DNA of 64,000 nucleotides, taken from Cupidesulfovibrio sp000226255 (lineage in GTDB: Bacteria; Desulfobacterota; Desulfovibrionia; Desulfovibrionales; Desulfovibrionaceae). Shown here piece after piece: positions 1 to 12,843 of the stretch. A program made the position numbers and the translations under genes. Below the pieces are notes generated by a model that had not been told where the DNA came from, did not search any database, and saw only the letters and a program-made list of their open reading frames with translations. The stretch lies in assembly GCF_003402415.2 (NCBI RefSeq), contig NZ_AP036014.1, positions 1-64,000 on the forward strand. Direction: 5' to 3'. Position 1 is the first letter of the stretch. Every line of letters begins with the position of its first letter.

Positions 1-1338
1 GTGCTGAAAAAAGCCCTGCGCCAACACCTTCAGCAGACCTGCCAGGAGCAGGATCTGCGCCAGTGGTACGACCCGCTGGCCATCACCCTGAGCAAGGACG
101 ACAAGCGGCTGGACGTCCAGTTTCCGCACCCGTTCTTTGCCCAGTGGTTTTCGGCCACGGCGCAGGTGACCTTTGAATCGCGGCTGCGCGAGTTCCTGGG
201 CGACGGCTACGCGCTGCGCTACACCTCGGGCAACGGCGGCTCTCCCCAGGCAGCCCCGGCGCGGGCGGCCGCCGCGCGCCAGCTGGACTACCCCTTCGGC
301 CCCCGGTTCACCTTCGACACCTTCCTGCACAACCGCAAGAACCAGTTTCCGGTGGCCTCGGCCAAGGAAGTGGCCCGCGACGGCCGCGACCCCCACGACA
401 GGGTCTACAACCCCTTCGTGGTCTGCGGCGGCAGCGGCAACGGCAAGACACACCTTCTTCGCGCCATCGCCAACGAACTGAGCCGCTCGCGCGACGACAA
501 CGCCATATTCTGCGGCGCGGTGGACGAACTGGGCACCCGCTTTTCCGGGCTTTCCGCATCCGGCCCCGGCGCGGCGCAGGAACGCCAGCAGGCCCGCAGC
601 CGCCTGTGCGCGCAAGAGGTGCTGGTGGTCGACGACCTGCAGCGCCTGCGCGACCTGCCCTTTCTGCAGGACGAGCTGACCTTCGCCTTCGACCACTTTC
701 ACGACAACGGCAAACAGATGGTCTTCGCCTGCTCCGGCAAGCTGGCCGACCTGGACTTTCTGTCGCCCAAGCTGCGCTCGCGCCTGGAATGGGGACTCAT
801 CGTCGAACTGCGCGAACCGGACCTGGACGTGCGGGTGAAATTCATCCAGCAGCAGAGCCGTTCGCGCAACATCCAGCTTTCCAAGGAACACGTCCTCACC
901 CTGGCCCAGCGCTTTCGCGAATTCCGCCATCTCCAGGGCATCCTGGTCAAGGTCGGCGCCTACCGCCAACTGGTCAACCGCGACATCCAGGACCGCGAAC
1001 TGGAGCAGATCCTGCGGCACACAGACAGCGGCAAGACCACCAGCCTGACGCCGGAGACGGTCATCGCCGCCACGGCGGAGCAATTCGGCATCCCGGCCCG
1101 CGACATCGTGGGCGACAAGCGCCAGCAAAGCATCGTGCAGGCCCGTCAGGTGGCCATGTTCCTGTGCCGCGAACTGCTGGGCAGTTCCTTTCCGGCCCTG
1201 GGCCGGGTGTTCGGGGGCAAGGACCACTCCACGGCCATGTATGCCGTGCGAAAAATCAAGCAATTACAGCAAAGTGACAAAGATATGCAACTTCTGGTGA
1301 CCGACCTCAAACGAAAGTGCCTAACTCGGGCCGAATGA
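1..1338 (+). CDS. dnaA: Chromosomal replication initiator DnaA
   Basis: DnaA binds DnaA boxes at the origin and opens the duplex as an ATP-dependent AAA+ filament. The 445-residue product has an N-terminal DnaA domain, a short linker, a Walker A motif GGSGNGKT at about residues 143-150, a Walker B at about 207-212 (VLVVDD), and the C-terminal DNA-binding domain with the family signature around residues 404-416 (FGGKDHSTAMYAV). Length matches the family. It starts with GTG at the first base of the window, so its ribosome-binding site and promoter lie outside. dnaN follows 139 bp downstream on the same strand, the usual bacterial arrangement. Confidence 0.95.
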   Translation: MLKKALRQHLQQTCQEQDLRQWYDPLAITLSKDDKRLDVQFPHPFFAQWFSATAQVTFESRLREFLGDGYALRYTSGNGGSPQAAPARAAAARQLDYPFGPRFTFDTFLHNRKNQFPVASAKEVARDGRDPHDRVYNPFVVCGGSGNGKTHLLRAIANELSRSRDDNAIFCGAVDELGTRFSGLSASGPGAAQERQQARSRLCAQEVLVVDDLQRLRDLPFLQDELTFAFDHFHDNGKQMVFACSGKLADLDFLSPKLRSRLEWGLIVELREPDLDVRVKFIQQQSRSRNIQLSKEHVLTLAQRFREFRHLQGILVKVGAYRQLVNRDIQDRELEQILRHTDSGKTTSLTPETVIAATAEQFGIPARDIVGDKRQQSIVQARQVAMFLCRELLGSSFPALGRVFGGKDHSTAMYAVRKIKQLQQSDKDMQLLVTDLKRKCLTRAE

Positions 1339-1477
1339 GCACGCACCCCCTTTCGGCTGTTCCTTCGGTTCCCACGCGGTGCATTGTGATGTTACCGGGA
1401 ATTCCAATTCATTTTCGCATGTTATGCCAGTTCCGCACCTGGAAACAGGCCCTGCTACTACAACAGGAGATCCAGAT

Positions 1478-2644
1478 ATGTTTCTGAGAATCCAGAAGGA
1501 AGATGTCATCGAAGGCTTGCAGAAGGCCGCCAGCATCATTCCCGCCAAGACGGGGGCGGCCTACCTGCGCTCCATCTGGCTGAAGGCCGAGAACGGTTCG
1601 CTCAGCGTGCTGGCCACCGACTCGAACATCGAGTTCCGGGGCTCGTACGCGGCCGACATCGAACAGCCCGGCCTGGCGGGCGTGCAGGGCCGCGCCTTCG
1701 TGGATCTGCTCCGCAAGCTGCCCGGCGGCCAGATTACCCTCAAGCTGGACGGCGAGAGCGGCAACCTGCTCATCGAGCAGGGCCGCCGCAAGTACAAGCT
1801 GCCCGTCAACGACCCGGTGTGGTTCCAGAACTTCTCCGAGTTCCCCGCCGACGGCTCGGTGATGTGGTCCGGCGACTACCTGCAGGAGCTCATCGACCGC
1901 ATCGCCTTCTGCATCAGCGACGAAGACGCGGTGGAGGCCATCGCCTGCCTGTCGCTGAAGCCCGGCGCGCAGAATTCCATCGAGGCCTGCGGGCTGAACG
2001 GCCACCAGTTCGCCATGCTGCGCTTCGCTCATGACGAGCTGATGTCCATGCTGCCGCCCGAAGGCATCCTGATCCAGAAGAAGTACCTGGGCGAGCTGAA
2101 GAAGTGGCTGGGCACCGACGAGGTGGAACTGAACATCTCCGAAAAGCGCCTGCACTTCCGCACCGGCGATGGCAAGGAAACCTTCAGCCTGCCGCTGTCG
2201 TACTACCAGTACCCCGACTACATGAACTTTCTGGCCAAGCTGTCGGCCGATTCCGTGTCCCGGCTGGAACTGCCCCGCAAGGACGCCATGGACGCCCTGG
2301 ACCGCCTGCTGATCTTCAATACCGACTCCAACCGCTGCACGTACTTCGACCTGGACGGCAACGGGGGCGGCGGAGACGTGGTGCTCTCGGCCCAGGGCCA
2401 GGACGTGGGCTCGGCCACAGAAACCCTGGAAGCCACCTACAGCGGCGACATCAAGAAGATCGCCTTCCCCACCCGCAACCTTATCGAAATCATGGGCCAC
2501 TACCGCTCCGAACGGTTGGGCCTGACCCTGACCGGCAGCGAAGGTCCCTGCGGCATCACAGGCGGCGACGACAGCGAGTACACCGTGATCATCATGCCCA
2601 TGAAGATCGTGGAAGAGACCTATTACAGCGAAGAAGAGGTATAG
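1478..2644 (+). CDS. dnaN: DNA polymerase III sliding clamp, beta subunit
   Basis: The beta clamp encircles DNA and tethers the replicative polymerase. The 388-residue product shows the three-domain clamp layout: a start MFLRIQKEDV, GRAFVDLLRKL near the end of domain 1, and a C-terminal segment ending in YTVIIMPMKI. The reading frame stays open up to an ATG at 1379, but the ATG at 1478 is preferred. It has the purine-rich sequence ACAGGAGA about 8 bases upstream, and it matches the usual clamp N-terminus. It lies between dnaA and gyrB. A family B hairpin element begins about 50 bases after the stop. Confidence 0.95.
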   Translation: MFLRIQKEDVIEGLQKAASIIPAKTGAAYLRSIWLKAENGSLSVLATDSNIEFRGSYAADIEQPGLAGVQGRAFVDLLRKLPGGQITLKLDGESGNLLIEQGRRKYKLPVNDPVWFQNFSEFPADGSVMWSGDYLQELIDRIAFCISDEDAVEAIACLSLKPGAQNSIEACGLNGHQFAMLRFAHDELMSMLPPEGILIQKKYLGELKKWLGTDEVELNISEKRLHFRTGDGKETFSLPLSYYQYPDYMNFLAKLSADSVSRLELPRKDAMDALDRLLIFNTDSNRCTYFDLDGNGGGGDVVLSAQGQDVGSATETLEATYSGDIKKIAFPTRNLIEIMGHYRSERLGLTLTGSEGPCGITGGDDSEYTVIIMPMKIVEETYYSEEEV

Positions 2645-2694
2645 CCTTCTTCTTGTATGGGGCGCGTCCTGTCGGACGGTACGGTTTCTTGTGT

Positions 2695-2730
2695 GCCTCC
2701 GGCGGGCAGGGGCTACCGCCCCTGCACCCC
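2695..2730 (+). repeat. Family B hairpin element B1, downstream of dnaN
   Basis: Conserved left flank GCCTCCGGCGGGCA, then a stem with loop (AGGGGC/GCCCCT), then the right flank TGCACCCC and a following AAAGTTTGG. Related copies lie at 2819-2860 (inverted), 5419-5458 (inverted) and 11548-11595. Its position just after dnaN would suit a transcription terminator. Confidence 0.7.
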
Positions 2731-2818
2731 AAAGTTTGGTCGATCTGTGAGTACAGCAGGCGTGCGCGGAATGCCCGCCGCGTTGGGTAACGATAGTTGC
2801 AATTCATGAAAGCCCCTT

Positions 2819-2866
2819 AAAGGGGGTGCAGGGGGCGAAGCCCCTTGCCCGCCGGAGGCGCATACA
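2819..2866 (-). repeat. Family B hairpin element B2, upstream of gyrB
   Basis: Inverted copy of B1: read on the minus strand it has the same flanks (GCCTCCGGCGGGCA and TGCACCCC) around the stem AGGGGC/GCCCCC with loop TTC. B1 and B2 face each other across about 90 bp of the dnaN-gyrB gap. Confidence 0.7.
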
Positions 2867-2919
2867 ATTACTGAACGCGCCAACGTCCAGAACAACGTAA
2901 GTTGGAGACGATCCCAAAG

Positions 2920-5316
<2,397 letters not shown>

Positions 5317-5332
5317 AAGAGTTTGGCGAGTG

Positions 5333-5393
5333 CCGGGGAGGGGACCCTTTGGAAAGGGTCTCCCTCCCCGGACCCCTCCCCCCAAACTTTTTA
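5333..5393 (+). terminator. Family A hairpin (A1), terminator-like, after gyrB
   Basis: A near-perfect stem (left arm 5333-5350 CCGGGGAGGGGACCCTTT, right arm ending 5371) is followed by the conserved tail ending CCCCAAACTTTTT. The same hairpin-plus-tail layout follows gyrA, the argP-like gene and cobT, each time in the sense orientation of the gene just ended. This favours a role in transcription termination. Confidence 0.65.
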
Positions 5394-5418
5394 TAGGGGC
5401 GGTTATTCTCCCTATTCA

Positions 5419-5466
5419 GGGGGTGCAGGGGGCGCAGCCCCTTGCCCGCCGGAGGCGTAAAAAAGA
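5419..5466 (-). repeat. Family B hairpin element B3
   Basis: Minus-strand copy with the flanks GCCTCCGGCGGGCA and TGCACCCC, stem AGGGGC/GCCCCC and loop TGC. A partial copy, GCCGGAGGCGTAT followed by an A run, sits at 5493-5511 just upstream of gyrA. Another partial copy is at 18363-18382. Confidence 0.65.
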
Positions 5467-5571
5467 TCTCCCCTCCATGGTCGTCGTCAGACCGCCGGAG
5501 GCGTATAAAAAATCTGTTCTCTCCGGGCGTAGTCGTAACAGCGACAGCCCATCGAGAAGCGAGGCAAACCA

Positions 5572-8010
<2,439 letters not shown>

Positions 8011-8040
8011 ATAGAAGAAGGGAAAGAGGAATGAATCGGG

Positions 8041-8112
8041 GGAGAGGAAGGAAACTTTTGGAAAAGTTTCCTTCCTCTCCCCGCACCCCCTCACCATCCT
8101 TCAAAACTTTTC
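8041..8112 (+). terminator. Family A hairpin (A2) after gyrA
   Basis: A perfect 19-bp stem (8041-8059 pairs with 8062-8080, loop GG) begins 30 bases after the gyrA stop. It is followed by the family tail CACCCCCTCACCATCC and AAAACTTTT. Strong terminator candidate. The DNA that follows, 8101-8158, is unusually AT-rich and may hold the promoter of the next gene. Confidence 0.75.
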
Positions 8113-8158
8113 GATAACTATATCATTATATTTGACTGTTATCCTGTAGGGTGTCGGA

Positions 8159-9052
8159 ATGCGTATGTTCATCGGCGGTACCGAATCATCCATGTTCCGC
8201 GCATCCACCCAATTGAAAAGTTTGGGAGAGGGAGAGGTACGGAGAGGGAGAACCTTTTTCAAAAGGTTCTCCCTCTCCGTGGTTCTGCCTTTGCTCATGC
8301 TTCCTGTTCTTCTCCTCACGGGCTGCGAGAAGGCGGCACCGCCGGATGACATGGCGGATGCGCGCAAGGCGGCGGGGGAGCGGCGGTACGGCGAGGCGGA
8401 AAAGCTGCTGGAGCGGTATTTGCGCCTGAACCCGGAAGGTGAGGAGCGGTGGGAGGCTTGGCAGCGCCTGCTGCAGATCACCCTGGACGTGCGGGGCGAC
8501 GACAAGGCGGGCATGGAGCTCTTGGAGGCCATGTACCTTGAGTTCGGCATGGACGGGGACAAGGCGCGCGAGGTGCTGGTGCGGCTGGGCGGGCTGCTGG
8601 AGACGGCACGGCGCTGGGACCGGGCGGCGGATGCCTGGCGCAAGCTGATCGAGGTGCCGGACCTGTCGGGCGACGAGAACGCCCGGGCGCATCGGCGGCT
8701 GGCGCGCATCCATGCCTCGCGGCGTGAGTTCGGCATTGCGGAGGACGTGTTGCACCAGTGCCTGCAACTGAAGGCCACGGACGCGCGACGGGCGGAATGC
8801 CTGTACGACCTGGCCGACGTGCAGATGTCCATGGAGCATTTTGCGCGCGGGGCGGACCTTGCGCGACAGATACTGGCCATGCCGGGCGCGGAGAGGGACC
8901 TGAAGGCGCTGGCCGGGTTCATGCTGGGCGACGCGCTGGAGCAGCAGGGCAAGACGGCCGAGGCGCTGGCCGCGTTCGAAGCGGTGCGCGAGACATATCC
9001 CAACGAACTGGTGGTGGAGACGCGCATCCGCCAGTTGCGCAAGGGGCGCTGA
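8159..9052 (+). CDS. TPR-repeat lipoprotein
   Basis: Probable membrane-anchored scaffold protein: a type II signal peptide followed by helical TPR-like repeats. From ATG 8159 the product is 297 residues. It has a basic stretch (RRGRTFFKRF), a hydrophobic core and a lipobox LLTGC with the lipidated cysteine at about residue 56. TPR-type motifs such as RRYGEAEKLLERYLRLNP and QGKTAEALAAFEAV follow. The start is uncertain. ATG 8192 is also in frame and gives a more ordinary signal-peptide length; neither start has a strong Shine-Dalgarno sequence. A family A hairpin (8239-8280) lies inside the coding region and encodes the basic part of the signal peptide. A TPR gene in this position is known from D. 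vulgaris. Confidence 0.8.
   Translation: MRMFIGGTESSMFRASTQLKSLGEGEVRRGRTFFKRFSLSVVLPLLMLPVLLLTGCEKAAPPDDMADARKAAGERRYGEAEKLLERYLRLNPEGEERWEAWQRLLQITLDVRGDDKAGMELLEAMYLEFGMDGDKAREVLVRLGGLLETARRWDRAADAWRKLIEVPDLSGDENARAHRRLARIHASRREFGIAEDVLHQCLQLKATDARRAECLYDLADVQMSMEHFARGADLARQILAMPGAERDLKALAGFMLGDALEQQGKTAEALAAFEAVRETYPNELVVETRIRQLRKGR
8217..8280 (-). repeat. Family A hairpin (A3) inside a coding region
   Basis: A perfect 20-bp stem (8239-8258 with 8261-8280, loop TC). Its family tail is inverted to the left, starting AAAAGTTTGGGAG at 8217. It is in minus orientation and overlaps the N-terminal codons of the lipoprotein gene. Confidence 0.75.
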
Positions 9053-9152
9053 ACCGGAGGGACGTGAAGGCGCGGCCCGGCGCGCTTATTCGCAGACGCA
9101 AGGGGTGCCGTAATGGCGGATTGATGGAACGGATGCGGGGTGGCCGCACACG

Positions 9153-9195
9153 GCGCGACCGCCGCTCCCCCAAGGGAGCGGCGGTCGCGCTGTTT
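9153..9195. terminator. Intrinsic terminator between convergent genes
   Basis: A perfect 17-bp GC-rich stem (9153-9169 with 9174-9190, loop CCAA) is followed by TGTTTT on the plus strand. It sits between the lipoprotein gene (plus) and the Usp gene (minus). Confidence 0.8.
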
Positions 9196-9228
9196 TCGTG
9201 GCTATTCGGAAAGAAGGGGCGGTGCGGA

Positions 9229-9675
9229 TCAGGCCGCCACCATCACGGTGCAGGGTGCTGCCCGCACCACGTGCTCGGCGGTCCTGCCCACGGGCAGTTC
9301 CTCGGTGTCGCCGGTGCCGTGGCGGCCCATGACGATGAGGTCGCACCGTTCGCGCAGGGCCATGCCCAGGATGGTTTCCGCCGCCGGTCCTTCCACGGTG
9401 TGCTCCATGTACCGAACGTGACTGTCTTGCAGAATGTCGCGCGCAGGTCCCAGCCGTTCGCTGGTGGAGGGCGGCGCGGGGGAACGTGCGAACCCCGGCG
9501 GCAGCCCGGCCCCGCCCGCCGGAAAGGGCAGGGACAGCGAGGGATGTGGATCGGCGCAATGCAGAAGAATGACCTCCGCTCCGGTGAGGTTGGCGATGAG
9601 GGCGGCGTGGTGCGCCGCGCGGTAGGAACCCTGTGTTCCGTCGATGGCCAGCAGAATGCGTGAAGGCTTGGTCAT
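9229..9675 (-). CDS. Universal stress protein, single UspA domain
   Basis: Small cytoplasmic UspA-fold nucleotide-binding protein of 148 residues. It begins MTKPSRILLAIDG and ends with the UspA glycine loop GRHGTGDTEELPVGRTAEHVV followed by APCTVMV. That loop lacks the full G-2X-G-9X-G(S/T) spacing of strict ATP-binders, so ATP binding is uncertain. A longer frame opens at 9717, but the ATG at 9675 is preceded by GGGGGAG and starts at the conserved first strand. The middle contains a proline-rich insert (about residues 45-75) that is longer than in typical Usp proteins. It lies between the lipoprotein and asnS, as in D. vulgaris. Confidence 0.85.
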   Translation of the reverse strand: MTKPSRILLAIDGTQGSYRAAHHAALIANLTGAEVILLHCADPHPSLSLPFPAGGAGLPPGFARSPAPPSTSERLGPARDILQDSHVRYMEHTVEGPAAETILGMALRERCDLIVMGRHGTGDTEELPVGRTAEHVVRAAPCTVMVAA

Positions 9676-9905
9676 GTACTCCCCCAGTCCGGAGCACGGC
9701 GGCGTGCCGCGCGGCAACGCGGCGGCACGCCGCCCGGTCAGACGGACATGGCTTCACCATACCCCGGCGGCGCGGGCACGGCAATGGGGCAATGGAAAAA
9801 ATGGTGCTATTGCTTGTTTTCCGGGTATTCGGCGTGGCGGGAAAACGAAAAGGCGGCGCGGGGTTGCCCCCGCGCCGCACCTGCGTGAGATTTTTTGGAA
9901 GAAGT

Positions 9906-11312
9906 TTAGAATTCGAGATTGCCGGGCGTGCGCGGAAAGGGCACCACGTCGCGGATGTTGGCGATGCCGGTCAGCAGCATCAGCAACCGCTCGAACCCCA
10001 GGCCGAAACCCGCGTGCGGCACGGAGCCGAAGCGGCGCAGATCCAGGTACCACCAGTAGTCATCCGGGTTCTGGCCCATTTCGCGGATGCGCGCTTCCAG
10101 CACGTCCAGGCGTTCCTCGCGCTGGCTGCCGCCGATCAGCTCACCAATGCGCGGCACCAGCACGTCCATGGCTGCCACGGTCTCGTTGTCTTCGTTCAGG
10201 CGCATGTAGAACGCCTTGATGGATTTCGGGTAGTTGTAGACGATGACGGGCTTGCCGAAGTGTTCCTCGGCCAGGAAGCGCTCGTGCTCGGTCTGCAGGT
10301 CCAGCCCGAAGGAAACGGGGTAGTCGAACTTCTTGCCCGAGGCTTTCAGCAGTTCGATGGCCTCGCGGTAGGACACCCGGGCAAAGGGCTGGTCGGCGAT
10401 GGTGCGCAGCCGCTCCACAAGGCCGTTGTCCACGAAGCGGTCGAACAGATCGATGTCGGCGGCGCAGCGCTCCAGCACGCGGGCGACCACGGTGCGGGTC
10501 ATGGCCTCGGCCAGTTCCATGTCGTCGGTCAGGTCCGCGAAGGCGAATTCCGGCTCGATCATCCAGAATTCGGCGGCGTGCCGGGCGGTGTTGGAGTTCT
10601 CGGCCCGGAAGGTGGGGCCGAAGGTGTACACCTTGCCCAGGCCCATGGCCAGCGCCTCTGCCTCCAACTGGCCGGACACGGTGAGGTTGCATTCCTTGCC
10701 GAAGAAATCCGCCTCGAAGCGGTTGCCGGAAGGCGGAACCGCCGCGCCCGATGCGGGCAGGGTAGTGACGCGGAACATCTCGCCCGCGCCCTCGCAGTCC
10801 GATCCGGTGAGAATGGGCGTGTGCACGTGGAAAAAGCCGCGCTCGCGGAAGAATTCGTGGATGGCGTAGGCGGCTTCCGAGCGGATGCGGAAGGCCGCGC
10901 CGAACTTGTTGGTGCGGGCGCGCAGGTGGGCGATGGTGCGCAGGAATTCGTCGGAATGGCGCTTCTTCTGCAGCGGGTAGGTTTCCGCGTCGGCCCCGCC
11001 CAGCAGGGTCAGGGTGGCGGCGCGCAGTTCCCATTTCTGGCCCTTGCCGGGCGATTCCACCAGTTCGCCGCGCACGTCCACTGCCGCGCCGGTGTTCACG
11101 TCCTTGATCACGGCGTAGGCGGGCAGGGTTTCGTCCACGATGCACTGGATGTTGGCGAGGCACGAGCCGTCGTTGATTTCCAGAAACGAGAAGCCCTTGG
11201 CGTCGCGCCGGGTGCGCACCCAGCCGCAGATGCGGATGTTGGCCGCGGGGGCCTCTGCGGTAAGGGCATCGGCCACGGAGGTACGGGCCAGGGCGGCGGC
11301 GGAAGCGGTCAT
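9906..11312 (-). CDS. asnS: Asparaginyl-tRNA synthetase
   Basis: Class IIb aminoacyl-tRNA synthetase that charges tRNA-Asn. The 468-residue product has an N-terminal OB-fold anticodon-binding domain (ICGWVRTRRDAKGFSFLEIN) and the catalytic core. Motif 2 is around FRAENSNTARHAAEFWM and motif 3 is GFGLGFERLLMLLTG near the C-terminus. HAAEFWM and the absence of aspartyl-type insertions favour AsnRS over AspRS. The frame extends 35 codons upstream, but the ATG at 11312 has AAGGAGA about 8 bases before it and starts where AsnRS normally does. No terminator with a clear T-run was seen downstream. Confidence 0.93.
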   Translation of the reverse strand: MTASAAALARTSVADALTAEAPAANIRICGWVRTRRDAKGFSFLEINDGSCLANIQCIVDETLPAYAVIKDVNTGAAVDVRGELVESPGKGQKWELRAATLTLLGGADAETYPLQKKRHSDEFLRTIAHLRARTNKFGAAFRIRSEAAYAIHEFFRERGFFHVHTPILTGSDCEGAGEMFRVTTLPASGAAVPPSGNRFEADFFGKECNLTVSGQLEAEALAMGLGKVYTFGPTFRAENSNTARHAAEFWMIEPEFAFADLTDDMELAEAMTRTVVARVLERCAADIDLFDRFVDNGLVERLRTIADQPFARVSYREAIELLKASGKKFDYPVSFGLDLQTEHERFLAEEHFGKPVIVYNYPKSIKAFYMRLNEDNETVAAMDVLVPRIGELIGGSQREERLDVLEARIREMGQNPDDYWWYLDLRRFGSVPHAGFGLGFERLLMLLTGIANIRDVVPFPRTPGNLEF

Positions 11313-11998
11313 GCAGCGTCTCCTTGGTGATCGGTGTGCGGCCCGCGTGTGGTGTGGCGGGCGGTGAACGCGCAGCGCTCGGGGGGCGCGGGGTAACGCG
11401 CAGTGGGCGCGGCGCATGTGGAAAGGGTGTACGGTGCAAGGGGGAGGGTGGTCAACGGGGTGAAGGAGGGGAAGGGGGGTGTGCGTTGATGGGCAGGGTT
11501 TCTACGAAGTCCGTCCCGTCTGTTTTGGATGCGCTCGATTTCGTTATGCCTCCGGCGGGCAAGGGGTGTTGTAACGAACACCCCCTGCACCCCCGCGTTC
11601 CAGGGGCTCCGCCCCTTGGAACCCCGTGTCGTCATGCGCGGCGTCCCTTCGGCGGCAGCTTCCCTACGGCGCAAGGCGCCTTCGGGCGATCTGCCACCAG
11701 TGACGCCAATGCGCGTGGTGCTCCCGGTGGCATGGCGGAGCGAGGGTGCCTTTATCCTGTCGCCCGTTGCGACGCGTGTGCCGCCGCCAAGGCCCGGCGG
11801 CACACGCTTCTACGCACGAAGCGTTGTGTCGGGCAGAGCTTCAAGGCCCCAACGTCTCATGGTCTTGGGGGAAAGGGCCGTGGAACGGGCACCGGGGCGA
11901 GCATGCGTGGCAAAGCCGTGGAACGCGATCCTGGGCGTGGTAGGGTAGCGGCAAGGTTTGCGGTTGGTGGAAAAGTGGAGAGGTACGGCGTGAAAGGG
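11313..11998. other. Intergenic region with a family B element, no convincing gene
   Basis: About 690 bp between divergent genes. Open frames here have biased, low-complexity composition and no Shine-Dalgarno sequence or recognisable domain. The only structured feature seen is a family B element with an adjoining second hairpin. Confidence 0.6.
11548..11622 (+). repeat. Family B element B5 plus adjoining hairpin
   Basis: Flanks GCCTCCGGCGGGCA and TGCACCCC surround the stem GGGGTGTT/AACACCCC, which differs from the stems of B1-B3 but remains fully paired. A second hairpin, GTTCCA.../...TTGGAAC, follows at 11597-11622. Confidence 0.65.
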
Positions 11999-12027
11999 TT
12001 GACGAGCGGCGGCCATTTCGTTATCAG
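11999..12027 (+). promoter_or_regulatory. Sigma-70-type promoter for the small winged-helix gene
   Basis: TTGACG (11999-12004), a 17-bp spacer, and TATCAG (12022-12027), located 37 bases before the start codon of the 57-residue gene. Confidence 0.6.
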
Positions 12028-12040
12028 TAATTATTACTGA
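12024..12040. promoter_or_regulatory. Operator-like palindrome over the -10 region
   Basis: A perfect 17-bp palindrome, TCAGTAAT-T-ATTACTGA, overlaps the end of the -10 box and the probable transcription start. It would be a good repressor site. The adjacent gene product is a candidate ligand (inference). Confidence 0.55.
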
Positions 12041-12063
12041 TTAAATCACAAAGGAGCACACCC

Positions 12064-12237
12064 ATGGAAGATCAGGTTTTGAAAGCCATGAAGGAAGCGG
12101 GCAAGCCCGTGCGGCCCGGCGACATCGCCAAGGCCCTCGCCGTGGATTCCAAGGACGTTTCCAAGGCCATCGACGCCCTGAAGAAGGCTGGCAAGATTCA
12201 CTCGCCCAAGCGCTGCTTTTACGAGCCGGTGGCGTAG
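12064..12237 (+). CDS. Small winged-helix-like protein, 57 residues
   Basis: This short gene begins MEDQVLKAMKEAG and ends KRCFYEPVA. The order of helices, with GDIAKALAVDSKDVSKAIDALKKAG-type spacing, resembles a minimal winged helix: helix-turn-helix from about residue 18 to 40 and a short wing at KIHSPKRCFYEP. The gene has AAGGAG 7 bases before the ATG, its own promoter and operator-like palindrome, and an intrinsic terminator about 90 bases after its stop. It is likely a monocistronic DNA-binding regulator; no specific target is visible. The coding assignment is strong even though the frame is short. Confidence 0.8.
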   Translation: MEDQVLKAMKEAGKPVRPGDIAKALAVDSKDVSKAIDALKKAGKIHSPKRCFYEPVA

Positions 12238-12554
12238 CGCTCTGGGGAGGGCACCATGAACGGATGGTAATCGCGCCAAGGTTGTAGGCTGCCCGGCAAT
12301 CGCCGGGCCAGCACTCCTGTCCGTTTCAAAACCCCCGCCGCGCCCGCAAGGGCAGGGTGGGGGTTTTTCCTGTGGGCGGCCAAAGGGCCGGGGGGATGCG
12401 CACTGCCCACGACCGTGCCCGCTACCGTGCCTTGACGGGAGGTACGAGACGGAAGCGGGGGCACCGCCGTTGGTCGTGTCACCGGGCCGATGCGCGTCCG
12501 GTGCGGGCGTGGCAGCCCGGATGGGCCCCATCACGCGATTTTCCACCCTGATTG
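12238..12554. other. Intergenic region before tRNA-Ala
   Basis: Contains the terminator of the small gene and otherwise GC-rich sequence without a supported gene. Open frames crossing it on both strands lack start signals and domains. Confidence 0.6.
12328..12368 (+). terminator. Intrinsic terminator of the small winged-helix gene
   Basis: AAAACCCCCGCCGCGCCC, loop GCAA, then GGGCAGGGTGGGGGTTTTT: a GC-rich stem ending in a T run. Confidence 0.8.
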
Positions 12555-12583
12555 TTGACAAACACGGTGCGCTGGGGCAATGT
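12555..12583 (+). promoter_or_regulatory. Promoter of tRNA-Ala
   Basis: TTGACA (12555-12560), a 17-bp spacer and CAATGT (12578-12583), 41 bases before the tRNA. The second tRNA-Ala copy has an analogous TTGACA-N17-CAAGAA. Confidence 0.55.
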
Positions 12584-12624
12584 CTGCTCCGCGCCCGGCC
12601 AAGCCGGTGCGTCCCAACACGCCT

Positions 12625-12700
<76 letters not shown>

Positions 12701-12708
12701 GAAAGGAT

Positions 12709-12741
12709 AAGGGTTCCACATCACTGTGGAACCCTTTTTCT
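12709..12741 (+). terminator. Terminator of tRNA-Ala
   Basis: AAGGGTTCCACA, loop TCAC, TGTGGAACCCTTTTT, beginning 9 bases after the tRNA. Confidence 0.9.
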
Positions 12742-12843
12742 ATTGTGGACGTTGCGTCCTGACTTTGGCGCGGCTGCCGTCAGCGGGTTCGCGCGCGGGA
12801 AATGCGCGGCCCGCATGCGCAGCGAACCATCGCGGCAATCCGC

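Noticed and set aside
11324..12040. 238-residue open frame between asnS and the small winged-helix gene
   Set aside because: Low-complexity Gly/Arg-rich product that runs through a family B repeat and the promoter of the next gene; no Shine-Dalgarno sequence or domain.
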